Source: Paenibacillus senegalensis JC66 (GTDB lineage: Bacteria; Bacillota; Bacilli; Paenibacillales; NBRC-103111). Taken from it: a stretch of DNA of 41,423 nucleotides. The stretch spans positions 1,622,521 through 1,663,943 of the forward strand of contig NZ_HE610957.1 in NCBI RefSeq assembly GCF_000285515.1, in the 5' to 3' direction. The notes beneath the pieces were generated by a model that saw only the letters and a program-made list of their open reading frames with translations, searched no databases and was not told the origin of the DNA. The position numbers and the translations under genes were made by a program. Below, one piece after another: positions 23,885-32,431 of the stretch; positions within the stretch are counted from its first letter, which is position 1; every line of letters starts with the position of its first letter.

Positions 23885-24790
23885 TTACACCTGCCAATCC
23901 TCCTCTGTCAAATCGGCTACAACCGCTATCGCTGCCTTACTGCCTGACGCTGCAGCATAAATCAACTGTGAAGGCATGACATAAGCCGAGTCACCCGCTG
24001 CGTAAACACCATAAGCCGTTGTTCTCCCCATTTCATCGGTCACAATTCCCCCGCTCTCCTCTGTCTGATAACTCAGCACTGTGCTGAACCGGGCATTGGG
24101 CTGCAATGCCGGCGCGATAAAGCCAGCAGTGCGTTCTATATGGGTGCCATTCGTGAAGTACACCCGTTCCAACAGGCCTTCGCGTCCGAAAAAGGCGGCT
24201 ACGGGCGTATCCACAATCCGGATCCCCCTGGATATAAGCTGCTGCCGTTGAATGGCCGTCAAGCTGTTACTGCCATTCGTACATACGACAAGATCCCGGC
24301 TCCAGTTATACAGCAGCTTAACCTTATGAATGACATCCGGTGAATCGGAAATGACCACCAGCGGTTGATCCCTTAATTCCCAGCCGTCACAGAACGGACA
24401 ATTGAACAGACTCTTCCCATAGAAGTCACTGACTCCCTCAATGTCCGGCAGCACTTCCTTAAATCCGGCCGCCAAAATGATTTTTCGGGCCTGCACCCGT
24501 CCACCCGTCGAAGTAAAAAGGAGAAACCCTTGGTCAGTCCTCTGAATTTCCGTCACCTCAACCGGCCAGTGTCGGACTGTCGGGTAACGAAGCACCTCCT
24601 TATAAGCGATACGGCGAAATTCGTCCGGTTGAATCCCGTCTCTTGTAATAAAACCATGAGAGGCATGCGTCACTCGGTTTCGCGGCTGGCTGTTATCCAG
24701 CAATGCCACACTTCGTCTCGCTCTGCCCAGCACCAACGCCGCATTTAAGCCCGCCGGTCCGCCGCCAACAATCGCGCAATCGTAGTTCAT
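23885..24790 (-). CDS. FAD/NAD(P)-dependent thioredoxin-reductase-like oxidoreductase
   Basis: This 301-residue flavoprotein belongs to the low-molecular-weight thioredoxin reductase family. The FAD motif GGGPAGLNAALVLGRARRSV is at the N-terminus (about 9-28). A redox pair CPFC in NCPFCDGWE (about 132-140) stands where TrxB has CATC. The second nucleotide-binding region follows, then the C-terminal FAD site YAAGDSAYVMPSQLIYAAASG. The CPFC-DGWE form is common in Bacillota paralogues that are not the main TrxB; the physiological electron partner is unknown. I start at the ATG at 24790 (MNYDCAIVGG) with GGAG seven bases upstream; a frame extension to 24859 is unlikely to be translated. Confidence 0.9.
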   Translation of the reverse strand: MNYDCAIVGGGPAGLNAALVLGRARRSVALLDNSQPRNRVTHASHGFITRDGIQPDEFRRIAYKEVLRYPTVRHWPVEVTEIQRTDQGFLLFTSTGGRVQARKIILAAGFKEVLPDIEGVSDFYGKSLFNCPFCDGWELRDQPLVVISDSPDVIHKVKLLYNWSRDLVVCTNGSNSLTAIQRQQLISRGIRIVDTPVAAFFGREGLLERVYFTNGTHIERTAGFIAPALQPNARFSTVLSYQTEESGGIVTDEMGRTTAYGVYAAGDSAYVMPSQLIYAAASGSKAAIAVVADLTEEDWQV

Positions 24791-24881
24791 AAGCCTGCTC
24801 CAGCCCTTCTCCAGTAATTGATCTACACGAAATCCTGTCACAGTGCCATGCGGATTCAAGTCTTTGCAAAATCTGAAGTAT

Positions 24882-24910
24882 GTAAATCTACACGGCTAGT
24901 GGTAAATCTA
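24882..24910. promoter_or_regulatory. Paired 9-base direct repeats upstream of the oxidoreductase gene
   Basis: GTAAATCTA occurs at 24882-24890 and 24902-24910, 20 bases apart, so both face the same side of the helix. They lie about 100 bases upstream of the flavoprotein start and could be a regulator site. No factor can be named. Confidence 0.35.
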
Positions 24911-25096
24911 TAATTATGCTATTTGCAGCCTGGCCATTCATCTCCATAATGAGCGAATAACAATCTGCCCAGATTGCTGCACTCCAGCAAGTGCCTGCAT
25001 TTCCAGCGAGTGCAGCAGCAAATCAGGAGCACCAGTTCACTTTTCAAATGACACAAATATATTTCTGTCTAAGGAGAAAACTAACCAAGTACCTTA

Positions 25097-25125
25097 TTTA
25101 CAGAATAACAAAAACTGGCTATAAT
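25097..25125 (+). promoter_or_regulatory. Promoter of the Opp/Dpp-type operon
   Basis: TTTACA (25097-25102) and the perfect TATAAT (25120-25125) are 17 bases apart. The transcript would start near 25132 and carry a leader of about 185 bases. Confidence 0.75.
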
Positions 25126-25148
25126 AGGCTTAATGATACACTTCTGCA

Positions 25149-25183
25149 ACTATAATTCATACTTATCTCATTGGAATTATAGT
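25149..25183 (+). promoter_or_regulatory. Inverted repeat in the Opp operon leader
   Basis: ACTATAATTC (25149-25158) and GAATTATAGT (25174-25183) are perfect inverted repeats 15 bases apart, just downstream of the promoter. The sequence can be an operator or an RNA hairpin; the T-tract needed for a terminator is weak. Confidence 0.5.
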
Positions 25184-25315
25184 ATTATTTCCGCTATTTT
25201 GCTATCTTTACTTTTTTTGCGAAAGGGGTGGACTTTTTCACTGGCAATGTTATTCATCCGTAATGCAGTAACTCTCAGTATGAAAGTTCCTAATTAAACG
25301 TAAAAGGTGGTTGTC

Positions 25316-27064
25316 ATGAAAAAACAACGGTACATAGCATTTATATTGTTATTGCTTCTTTCTATCGTAATGACTGCGTGCTCCTCGGATTCATCTAACC
25401 ATGAACCAGAATCACAGTCTCCTCCATCCAGCAATAATCCTGAGTCCTCCTCCGACCCGTCTTCGGGTCCTGAAGCGGACAGCAGTTTGCTGCAAGAACC
25501 GCTGGCAGCGATTGATCTGTCAAAAATACCGGACAGAGCCAGTCAGCGCACGGATACAATTATTGTCAGCCTTGTCAATCCGAGCGGAGCGTTCACTCCT
25601 TATTTCACGCAAGTAGGCTATGACGGCAACGTTAATTCTGTGCTGTATACTCCGCTGGTACGGCTTGATCCGAACGGCCTTCCGATCCCGGGCTTAGCCG
25701 AGCGTTGGGAAATTTCAGATGATGAATTGACCTATACGTTCTTTCTTCGTGATGGTCTGAAATACAGCGATGGGTCCCCGATGACAACTGCGGATGTCGA
25801 ATTTACCTGGACTTTGCTGCATGATCCTGCTTACGACGGCATCAACAATGTAGTCGAAACCCGAATTAAGGGAGGCCAAGCTTACAAGGAAGGTAAAGCG
25901 GATTCTATCGAAGGCATTCAGGTCATAAATGAGCGTACAATTTCGGTGACATTGGAGGAAACGAATGCAACGGCGCTGACGGTGCTGGGCGGACAAATTT
26001 TATCCAAAGAGTATTATGGCAAGGATTATGAATTCGGTAATCTGGATTATATTAAGAACCTGCATGCTACCCCAATCACAAACGGACCTTACAAGCTGGA
26101 GAGATTTATCCCCGGGCAAGAAGTGCGTTTTGTAGCTAACGAACATTATATTTTCGGAAAACCAAAGACGGAATATTTCATTTACAAGACGACTGAGGGC
26201 GACACATGGCAATTTATTGAAACGGGAGAAGTGGACTACGGCAGCTTCTCGGCTACCGCCGACAACATTGAAAAGTTAAAGGGGCTTGGGTTCTTGGATC
26301 TCATCCCTAGCACTGCAAGCAACTACGGGTACAATCAATTTAATTTGGAGAGGGAGCATCTTCAGGACAAGCGTGTCCGCCAGGCCTTAACCTACGGGCT
26401 TGACCGCCAGCTCATCTATGTTGATTCCAGACAAGGCGCCGGCTCCATCGCCAACATTCCTTCCTCTCCGATTTTGTGGTCATATACGGAAGAAGATATT
26501 AACCCATATCCTTATGACCCGGAAAAAGCTAAGCAGCTGCTCGATGAAGCGGGATGGACGGTTGGAGCAGACGGCATTCGTGAAAAGGACGGCAAAAAGC
26601 TGCAAATCAACTACCTCGGTTCGAAAAGCGCCAATACCGACATTTTCATAGCGATCGCCACTGAGAACTACAGAGAGATCGGAGTTGATTTCATTCCTGA
26701 GCAGTTCCCGGATTTCAATACGCTTTCGGCTAAAGTCAGCAGCGGAGATTATGATATGGCCTCATTCTCCACCACGATTATCAGTGATCCTTCACAAGGG
26801 GTATTTCGCTTTATTAAAGGAGAGACAAAGGGGTACGATAATCCGCGAATTGACGAACTCTATGTGCAGAGTTTAGCCACAAGCGATGTTGAGGAGCGGA
26901 AAAAGATTTATCATGAAATGTTCAAAATTTTAAACGATGAACTGCCGGTCATGTTTACCAGCTATACCAAATCGGTTATTGCTATCAACGGACGCATCGA
27001 CGGATTTGAACTGAACCCGCTTGCCGGGATCGGACACAGCCTGCCGAACTGGGAGCTGCAGTAA
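25316..27064 (+). CDS. Oligopeptide/dipeptide-type ABC transporter solute-binding lipoprotein
   Basis: This 582-residue extracellular lipoprotein of the SBP family 5 (OppA/DppA) captures peptides or related small molecules. The signal peptide MKKQRYIAFILLLLLSIVMT runs into the lipobox (about TACS, Cys 22). A Ser/Pro/Asn-rich spacer to about residue 60 follows, then the binding domain with GLAERWEISDDELTYTFFLR, FLRDGLKYSDGSPMTTADVE and VRQALTYGLDRQLI. The start is the ATG at 25316, with AAAAGGTGG five bases upstream; the upstream in-frame GTG at 25307 lies in that site. A stable hairpin follows before oppB. The substrate is not clear from sequence. Confidence 0.93.
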   Translation: MKKQRYIAFILLLLLSIVMTACSSDSSNHEPESQSPPSSNNPESSSDPSSGPEADSSLLQEPLAAIDLSKIPDRASQRTDTIIVSLVNPSGAFTPYFTQVGYDGNVNSVLYTPLVRLDPNGLPIPGLAERWEISDDELTYTFFLRDGLKYSDGSPMTTADVEFTWTLLHDPAYDGINNVVETRIKGGQAYKEGKADSIEGIQVINERTISVTLEETNATALTVLGGQILSKEYYGKDYEFGNLDYIKNLHATPITNGPYKLERFIPGQEVRFVANEHYIFGKPKTEYFIYKTTEGDTWQFIETGEVDYGSFSATADNIEKLKGLGFLDLIPSTASNYGYNQFNLEREHLQDKRVRQALTYGLDRQLIYVDSRQGAGSIANIPSSPILWSYTEEDINPYPYDPEKAKQLLDEAGWTVGADGIREKDGKKLQINYLGSKSANTDIFIAIATENYREIGVDFIPEQFPDFNTLSAKVSSGDYDMASFSTTIISDPSQGVFRFIKGETKGYDNPRIDELYVQSLATSDVEERKKIYHEMFKILNDELPVMFTSYTKSVIAINGRIDGFELNPLAGIGHSLPNWELQ

Positions 27065-27135
27065 AATTTCATGCGCACGTCTATCAGTACATGACTCCAG
27101 TGCTCCGCCCTCTCCCCGTTAATAGTCACTAATAC

Positions 27136-27176
27136 CGGACATCTCCCGCCTGAGCTGTTGAGGCGGAAGATGTCCG
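27136..27176 (+). promoter_or_regulatory. Stable intercistronic hairpin after the peptide-binding protein
   Basis: CGGACATCT-C-CCGCCT and AGGCGG-A-AGATGTCCG pair over 15 base pairs with one mismatch and a nine-base loop. It is followed by ATTAAGGAG, the ribosome site of the next gene, not by a T-tract. It probably shields the binding-protein message and lowers read-through into the permeases. Confidence 0.75.
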
Positions 27177-27191
27177 ATTAAGGAGAAAAGC

Positions 27192-28145
27192 ATGAAAACG
27201 TATTTACTCCGAAGATGCTTATATATGATCTTGATTCTTTTTGGCGCATCCCTGCTAATTTTCTTCCTTTACTCCCTGACACCGGGCGATTATGTCGATA
27301 ACAATCTGAGCCTCACTGAGGAGCGCAAAGCAGAGCTGCGGGAAATCTACGGCCTGAACAAACCGGTGCTCGAACGCTATGTCAATTGGATGGCCAACAT
27401 TTTTAAAGGCGATTTTGGTTATTCCCTGGCTCAGCAGAGGCCTGTATTCGAGCTATTCCAGGATTACATATGGAACTCCTTTTTGCTAGCGGTAGTAGCG
27501 ACATTCTTCACCTGGTTTTTTGCTGTCGTTATCGGTGTTATTACTGCCTATAAGCAGTATTCGCTGTTTGATACGCTCGTCATGATCGGCATATTCGCCG
27601 CCATGTCGATCCCCTCTTTCTTCATCGGGCTGTTCCTGATCAAGGTGTTCGCAGTCGATCTGAAGATTCTCCCTCCGGGAGGAATGATTACGACAGGCAG
27701 CCGTGCGGAAGGCTGGGAGTATCTGGTCGATGTTCTGCATCATATGTTCCTGCCGGTAGCCGTTATGGTACTTCTTGGGGTTGGCTCGCTTACCCGCTAC
27801 TTCCGCAGCAACATGCTGGAAGTCATTCGCCAGGATTACGTTCGCACGGCCCGTGCCAAAGGACTAAAAGAAAGAACCGTGCTTTACCGTCACGCCTTGA
27901 AAAATGCGATGCTGCCCGCCATTACCCTGGTCGGCTTTGAGCTTCCCGCTCTTTTCGGAGGCTCTATTATCATCGAAAAAATATTTAACTGGCCGGGTAT
28001 AGGACAGCTGTATATGCAATCGTTTACCGTTCGCGACTATCCGCTGCTGATGGGTTTTACGATGTTTCTAGCGATACTGACGGTCATCGGTACACTCATC
28101 TCGGATATTCTCTATCATACTTCCGACCCGCGCGTCAGGCTTTAA
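27192..28145 (+). CDS. Peptide-type ABC transporter permease, OppB/DppB family
   Basis: This 317-residue membrane permease has six predicted segments. The N-terminus MKTYLLRRCLYMILILFGAS is typical of DppB/OppB proteins, as is LREIYGLNKPVLERYVNWM. The ATPase-contacting region VRTARAKGLKERTVLYRHAL lies at about 218-237, and the C-terminal DILYHTSDPRVRL motif is standard. The start has an AAGGAG site. It forms the heteromeric channel with the next gene and works with the ATPases at 29144-31100. Confidence 0.95.
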   Translation: MKTYLLRRCLYMILILFGASLLIFFLYSLTPGDYVDNNLSLTEERKAELREIYGLNKPVLERYVNWMANIFKGDFGYSLAQQRPVFELFQDYIWNSFLLAVVATFFTWFFAVVIGVITAYKQYSLFDTLVMIGIFAAMSIPSFFIGLFLIKVFAVDLKILPPGGMITTGSRAEGWEYLVDVLHHMFLPVAVMVLLGVGSLTRYFRSNMLEVIRQDYVRTARAKGLKERTVLYRHALKNAMLPAITLVGFELPALFGGSIIIEKIFNWPGIGQLYMQSFTVRDYPLLMGFTMFLAILTVIGTLISDILYHTSDPRVRL

Positions 28146-28199
28146 CAGTTACCCTGGAAACTTCTAAAATTATTGTAGTAACGAAAGGAGGATCGGCAA

Positions 28200-29147
28200 T
28201 TGTCCACTCAAGTCTCTACAGATCAGCAGCCTACAAACCAAACCGGAAAAGCCGGATATGCTATGGAGGCTTCCTCCTCCTTATGGCGGCAATCCGTTCG
28301 TCAATTAAGCAAAAACAAGTTGGCAGTTGCCGGCTTCGCTTTTATCGTATTTATGTTTTTAATATGTTTTATCGGGCCGATCTTCTCTCCTTATGCAGAC
28401 GGCAAGGTCAATCCCGCTATGATGCACAAGCCCCCGAGCGCCAAGCATTGGCTGGGCACTGATTTGCTGGGCAGAGATGTGCTGACCAGGCTGCTGCAGG
28501 CAGGAAGAATATCACTGACGGTAGGCCTCGCATCTATGCTGCTTTCCATGACGATCGGAACGGTTCTCGGAATCATCTCGGGCTATTATCGCGGTATTGT
28601 CGATCAAATCATTATGAGGATAGCCGACTTGCTGTTCACCATCCCTGGAATTCCGATTCTCTTCATCATGGGGGCGTTGATGTCCGAATGGAAGGTTCCG
28701 ACAGATTACCGCCTCTATCTAGTTATGCTCATGCTCAGCGTCATTGGCTGGCCGGGTATCGCCCGTCTCGTTCGCAGCCAAATGCTTACCCTGCGGGAAA
28801 GGGAGTATATGCAGGCTGCCGATGTCCTCGGTCTTCGCGATAGGCGGAAGCTGTTCTACCACTTGCTGCCCAATGTATTCCCGCTATTAATTGTTATCGC
28901 GACATTAAGCATCGGAGGAGCCATCCTCGCTGAATCGGCGCTCAGCTTCTTCGGGCTTGGTGTTATGCCGCCGACCCCGACGTGGGGCAATATGATTGAT
29001 GCAGCCAATAATGTAATAGATTTCGAGAAGCGCCCTTGGCTGTGGATTCCCCCCGGCATGGCTATCTTTTTAACAGTCATTGCCATCAATATATTTGGCG
29101 ACGGCTTGCGCGATGTTCTCGATCCAAAACAGAACATAAGTAGGTGA
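28200..29147 (+). CDS. Peptide-type ABC transporter permease, OppC/DppC family
   Basis: This 315-residue permease is the second channel subunit. A long polar N-terminus (about 1-40) leads to the first membrane helix and then to HWLGTDLLGRDVLTRLLQAG (about 81-100), a hallmark of DppC/OppC. The ATPase loop contains REREYMQAADVLGLRDRRKL (about 198-217), and the end DVLDPKQNISR is usual for the family. It begins at TTG (28200), well supported by a GGAGG site eight bases upstream, which is an unusual start codon for this operon. The stop overlaps the start of the next gene. Confidence 0.94.
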   Translation: MSTQVSTDQQPTNQTGKAGYAMEASSSLWRQSVRQLSKNKLAVAGFAFIVFMFLICFIGPIFSPYADGKVNPAMMHKPPSAKHWLGTDLLGRDVLTRLLQAGRISLTVGLASMLLSMTIGTVLGIISGYYRGIVDQIIMRIADLLFTIPGIPILFIMGALMSEWKVPTDYRLYLVMLMLSVIGWPGIARLVRSQMLTLREREYMQAADVLGLRDRRKLFYHLLPNVFPLLIVIATLSIGGAILAESALSFFGLGVMPPTPTWGNMIDAANNVIDFEKRPWLWIPPGMAIFLTVIAINIFGDGLRDVLDPKQNISR

Positions 29148-30142
29148 ACTTGGAACCCATGAAACCTTTAATCGAGATAAGCAACCTTAGTACCCACTTC
29201 CATACAGCGGCCGGGGCAGTCAAGGCTGTAGACGGAATCAGCTTTCGCATCCATCACGGAGAAACCGTATGTATTGTAGGTGAATCGGGCTGCGGAAAAA
29301 GCATTACCGCAATGTCCATCATGGGATTGGTCGAGGGACCGCACGGTCAAGTCGTCGATGGGCAAATCCTGTTCGATGACAGGGACCTGCTGCGCATCAG
29401 CAAGGAAGAAATGCGGCGTATTCGCGGTAATGAGATCTCGATCATCTTTCAGGAGCCGATGTCTTCCCTCAATCCGGTCCTCACGATTGGCAAGCAAATC
29501 ATGGAGCCGCTTATGCTTCATCAAAGGCTGAGCAAGAAACAGGCACGCGCACGCGCGCTTGAATTGATCGAACTAGTCGGGATCCCCCGCGCCGAACAGA
29601 TCGCGGAATCTTATCCGCATCAGTTGTCCGGAGGAATGCTGCAGCGAATTATGATCGCTATCGCGATCTCCTGCAGGCCTAAGCTGCTGATTGCCGATGA
29701 ACCGACAACCGCTCTCGACGTGACGATTCAGGCGCAGGTGCTGGATACGCTCCGCCGGAGCAAAGAGCAGTCGAATATGTCGATCATGCTGATCACTCAT
29801 GACCTTGGTGTCGTGGCCGAGATGGCTGATTATGTCATCGTTATGTATGCCGGGAAAATTGTAGAGCAAGGGGATGTCGTCGAGCTCTTTGAAAACCCCA
29901 AGCACCCTTACACGCAGGGATTGCTCAAATCCAAGCCCGTGATCGGCCAGCGGAAGGAACAACTATATTCCATTCCCGGGCAGGTCCCGAATCCGCTGGA
30001 GCTGTCTGCATCCTGCTACTTCCATGACCGCTGTGAAAGCTGTATGGAAATTTGCCGATCCCAGCAGCCCCAGCTAAAAACAGTGCGAGCTGGCAATCAA
30101 GTGGCGTGCTGGTTGTATGAAGAGGAGGCACGGCATGAGTGA
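29144..30142 (+). CDS. Peptide-type ABC transporter ATP-binding protein, OppD/DppD family
   Basis: This 332-residue ATPase energises peptide import. It has Walker A GESGCGKSITA (about 46-56), a Q-loop FQEPMSSLNP, the signature LSGGMLQRIMIAIA (about 160-173), Walker B LIADEPTTALD, and the switch histidine in ITHDLGVVAEM. The C-terminal oligopeptide extension carries four cysteines (CYFHDRCESCMEIC) as in OppD-type proteins that bind an iron-sulfur cluster or metal. The GTG at 29144 overlaps the preceding stop as GTGA. A later ATG at 29159 is an alternative; neither has a strong ribosome site, so coupling is likely. Confidence 0.94.
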   Translation: MNLEPMKPLIEISNLSTHFHTAAGAVKAVDGISFRIHHGETVCIVGESGCGKSITAMSIMGLVEGPHGQVVDGQILFDDRDLLRISKEEMRRIRGNEISIIFQEPMSSLNPVLTIGKQIMEPLMLHQRLSKKQARARALELIELVGIPRAEQIAESYPHQLSGGMLQRIMIAIAISCRPKLLIADEPTTALDVTIQAQVLDTLRRSKEQSNMSIMLITHDLGVVAEMADYVIVMYAGKIVEQGDVVELFENPKHPYTQGLLKSKPVIGQRKEQLYSIPGQVPNPLELSASCYFHDRCESCMEICRSQQPQLKTVRAGNQVACWLYEEEARHE

Positions 30143-31100
30143 TGCATTGTTGGAAGTAAACCATTTAAAAAAATATTTTCCGATAACCGCAGGACTGTTT
30201 AACCGTACAATAGGTCATATCAAAGCGGTAGATGATATCAGCCTGAGCATAAATCGGGGGGAGACCTTCGGGCTTGTCGGCGAATCCGGCAGCGGCAAAA
30301 GCACCGTTGGCCGCACGATCCTGCGTCTGCATGAAAAAACCGGCGGGCAGGTGCTTTTCAAAGGCATCCCTATTCATGAGCTGCCTAAAGCGGAAATGCG
30401 CAAACTCCGGCCGAAAATGCAGCTGATTTTCCAAGATCCCTACAGCTCGCTCAATCCGCGTATTCGAATAGGTGACGCAATTGGCGAAGCACTATTGGAT
30501 CACGGACTGGCAGCGAAGGAAGAAATCCGCGATCTGGTGCTGGAGGTGCTGGAGGCGTGCGGGCTCTCGCCTTACCATTACAATCGGTTTCCTCACGAGT
30601 TTTCCGGCGGACAGCGGCAAAGAATCGGGATTGCCCGCGCGCTCGTGCTCAATCCGGATTTTATTATTGCCGATGAACCAGTTTCAGCGCTGGACGTCTC
30701 GATTCAAGCCCAGATTATTAACCTGTTTCAACAGCTTCAGCAAACACGCGGATTGACTTATCTGTTTATATCGCATGATTTGAGCGTAGTCGAACATCTG
30801 TGCAGCCGCATTGGAGTCATGTATTTGGGTACCATGATGGAAATGGCCCCGCGGGACGAGCTGTTTCGCACCCCGCTTCATCCTTATACCAAAGCGCTGC
30901 TGTCTGCGATTCCGGTGCCGATCCCCAAATTGAAACGGGAAAGAATCGTCTTGAAAGGAGATATTCCAAGCCCTGCTAACCCCCCGGCAGGGTGTAAATT
31001 TCATACACGCTGTCCTTATGCGGTAGAGCAATGCAAGGAGCAGGTTCCTGAATTCAGGCATGTTGGAAACGACCATTATGTAGCCTGTCATCTCGTTTGA
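30135..31100 (+). CDS. Peptide-type ABC transporter ATP-binding protein, OppF/DppF family
   Basis: This 321-residue ATPase is the partner of the preceding one. The N-terminus LLEVNHLKKYFPITAGLF is typical of OppF. Walker A is GESGSGKSTVGR, the Q-loop FQDPYSSLNPR, the signature FSGGQRQRIGIARAL and Walker B IIADEPVSALDVS. The C-terminal domain has PAGCKFHTRCPYAVEQC, with the family cysteines. I start at the ATG at 30135, which has GAGGAGG seven bases upstream; an earlier in-frame ATG at 30117 lies upstream of that site. The start lies inside the end of the preceding gene (8-base overlap). It is the last gene of the transporter. Confidence 0.95.
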   Translation: MSDALLEVNHLKKYFPITAGLFNRTIGHIKAVDDISLSINRGETFGLVGESGSGKSTVGRTILRLHEKTGGQVLFKGIPIHELPKAEMRKLRPKMQLIFQDPYSSLNPRIRIGDAIGEALLDHGLAAKEEIRDLVLEVLEACGLSPYHYNRFPHEFSGGQRQRIGIARALVLNPDFIIADEPVSALDVSIQAQIINLFQQLQQTRGLTYLFISHDLSVVEHLCSRIGVMYLGTMMEMAPRDELFRTPLHPYTKALLSAIPVPIPKLKRERIVLKGDIPSPANPPAGCKFHTRCPYAVEQCKEQVPEFRHVGNDHYVACHLV

Positions 31101-31368
31101 TCCGATTTAATCAATAGAATATATTCACTGGAAGAAAAAAAAGATGCCGCGGGGCTGCAGAATCCTATACAATAATAACGCCAGCATTTGCTTAAATTCG
31201 ATTTCGTCCCCGGGTTGTAATAAAATATACTTAAAGAGCATGATACTCATCTAGCCCTCGCTGGACTGGAAGATAACGGGGAGTCAATGCAAAATGCTGA
31301 AATAAAAGGTATGGAGCATTGCAGGAATTCAGATCCGTCATTTCAGGTAAGAAAAAGGAGTGCAATTT

Positions 31369-32295
31369 GTGTCTTATCAATTGGAAATATCGTTCAGACC
31401 CGTCAACGAGCTGATCAATAGCCTCCATACGTTTCTGTGCAAAAGCTGGTACAAAAGGATTGATTTGGGTCCTACCTGGCCACAGGAGGTTCAAGCCTCA
31501 TTGTCCCCACGATTTGCCGAACAACTGGACAGAACCGGAATCGATCTGGAATGGAAGCTGCTCCATTTGCTTGATTATGTATCCCCGGGCAAAGACAGTG
31601 TTGAGGATTTTTTGGCATGGTTAGAAGGACTTTCTCTAGGTGAATTGTACGAAGTGCTGTCTCCGTACGTACAGACTTTTCCCGAGGATATGAAAGCGGT
31701 GCGTGACCGTTTGCATGACATGCTTTTCGAGTGGAATTACGCCTATTTCAAAAATGTTGACCAGAAAATCATCGCTGCACTGCATGCGGAAACGCAGGAA
31801 AAGCCGGAACTAAAAGGATTAAGCCCATTTGAAAAAGCGGCAAAATTGACAAACGGATTTTGCTTTGAACCGGTTAAGGGGTTGGAAAAGCTTGTTCTGG
31901 TACCCCAGTTCCACTTTCAGCCCGGAAATATCATTTACTCCTTCGGCAGTCTTACGATCTGCTATTATGCCGCCAGACTCGAGCCCTTATCCGCCGAAGA
32001 TGAGCCTTCTCTGCAATTGTACCGGCTCCTCCGCAGCCTGAGTGAGAAAAGCCGTCTTCGCATCCTGCATTTTTTGCGCAATGAACCACATTCCTTTATC
32101 GAAGTGGTGCGTCATCTCGGCATTTCCAAAGGGATTACCCATGACCATATATTCAACCTGCGCTGTGCAGGTCTTTTGAATGCCCATGTCGTTGGGGAAA
32201 CCGTATCAGCTTACAGCCTGAGACTGGATCGTATCCGGCAAGTGGAACAGGAATTGTTGGATTATCTCGGCGTCCAAACCACAATTATTTCCTAG
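31369..32295 (+). CDS. ArsR-like helix-turn-helix transcriptional regulator with a large N-terminal domain
   Basis: This 308-residue protein has a C-terminal winged helix-turn-helix at about 215-290, containing LSEKSRLRILHFLRNEPHSF and VVRHLGISKGITHDHIFNLR, as in ArsR-type repressors. The N-terminal two thirds (about 1-200) is a mostly helical region that I do not assign to a known ligand fold. No metal-binding cysteine cluster is evident. I choose the GTG at 31369, since AAAAAGGAG lies eight bases before it, while the GTG at 31360 falls inside that site. It lies 268 bases after the OppF-type gene and faces the catabolic operon. Regulating either neighbour is a plausible inference. Confidence 0.75.
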   Translation: MSYQLEISFRPVNELINSLHTFLCKSWYKRIDLGPTWPQEVQASLSPRFAEQLDRTGIDLEWKLLHLLDYVSPGKDSVEDFLAWLEGLSLGELYEVLSPYVQTFPEDMKAVRDRLHDMLFEWNYAYFKNVDQKIIAALHAETQEKPELKGLSPFEKAAKLTNGFCFEPVKGLEKLVLVPQFHFQPGNIIYSFGSLTICYYAARLEPLSAEDEPSLQLYRLLRSLSEKSRLRILHFLRNEPHSFIEVVRHLGISKGITHDHIFNLRCAGLLNAHVVGETVSAYSLRLDRIRQVEQELLDYLGVQTTIIS

Positions 32296-32367
32296 GTGCG
32301 GTAACTTTTTCATGCCAATCGGAAAGCGGATTTTCGGATACGATAACTTATATTTTCTGATGTGGTT

Positions 32368-32417
32368 AAAAAACATCCGCAGAACAGCGCTTCAGCGCCG
32401 GTTCACGGATGTTTTTT
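32368..32417. terminator. Bidirectional terminator between the regulator and the aldehyde dehydrogenase operon
   Basis: AAAAAACATCCG (32368-32379) and CGGATGTTTTTT (32406-32417) are perfect inverted repeats, with an inner GCGCTTCAGCGC hairpin. T-tracts follow on both strands, so it can stop the convergent transcripts from both sides. Confidence 0.9.
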
Positions 32418-32431
32418 GATTGATGGAATGA

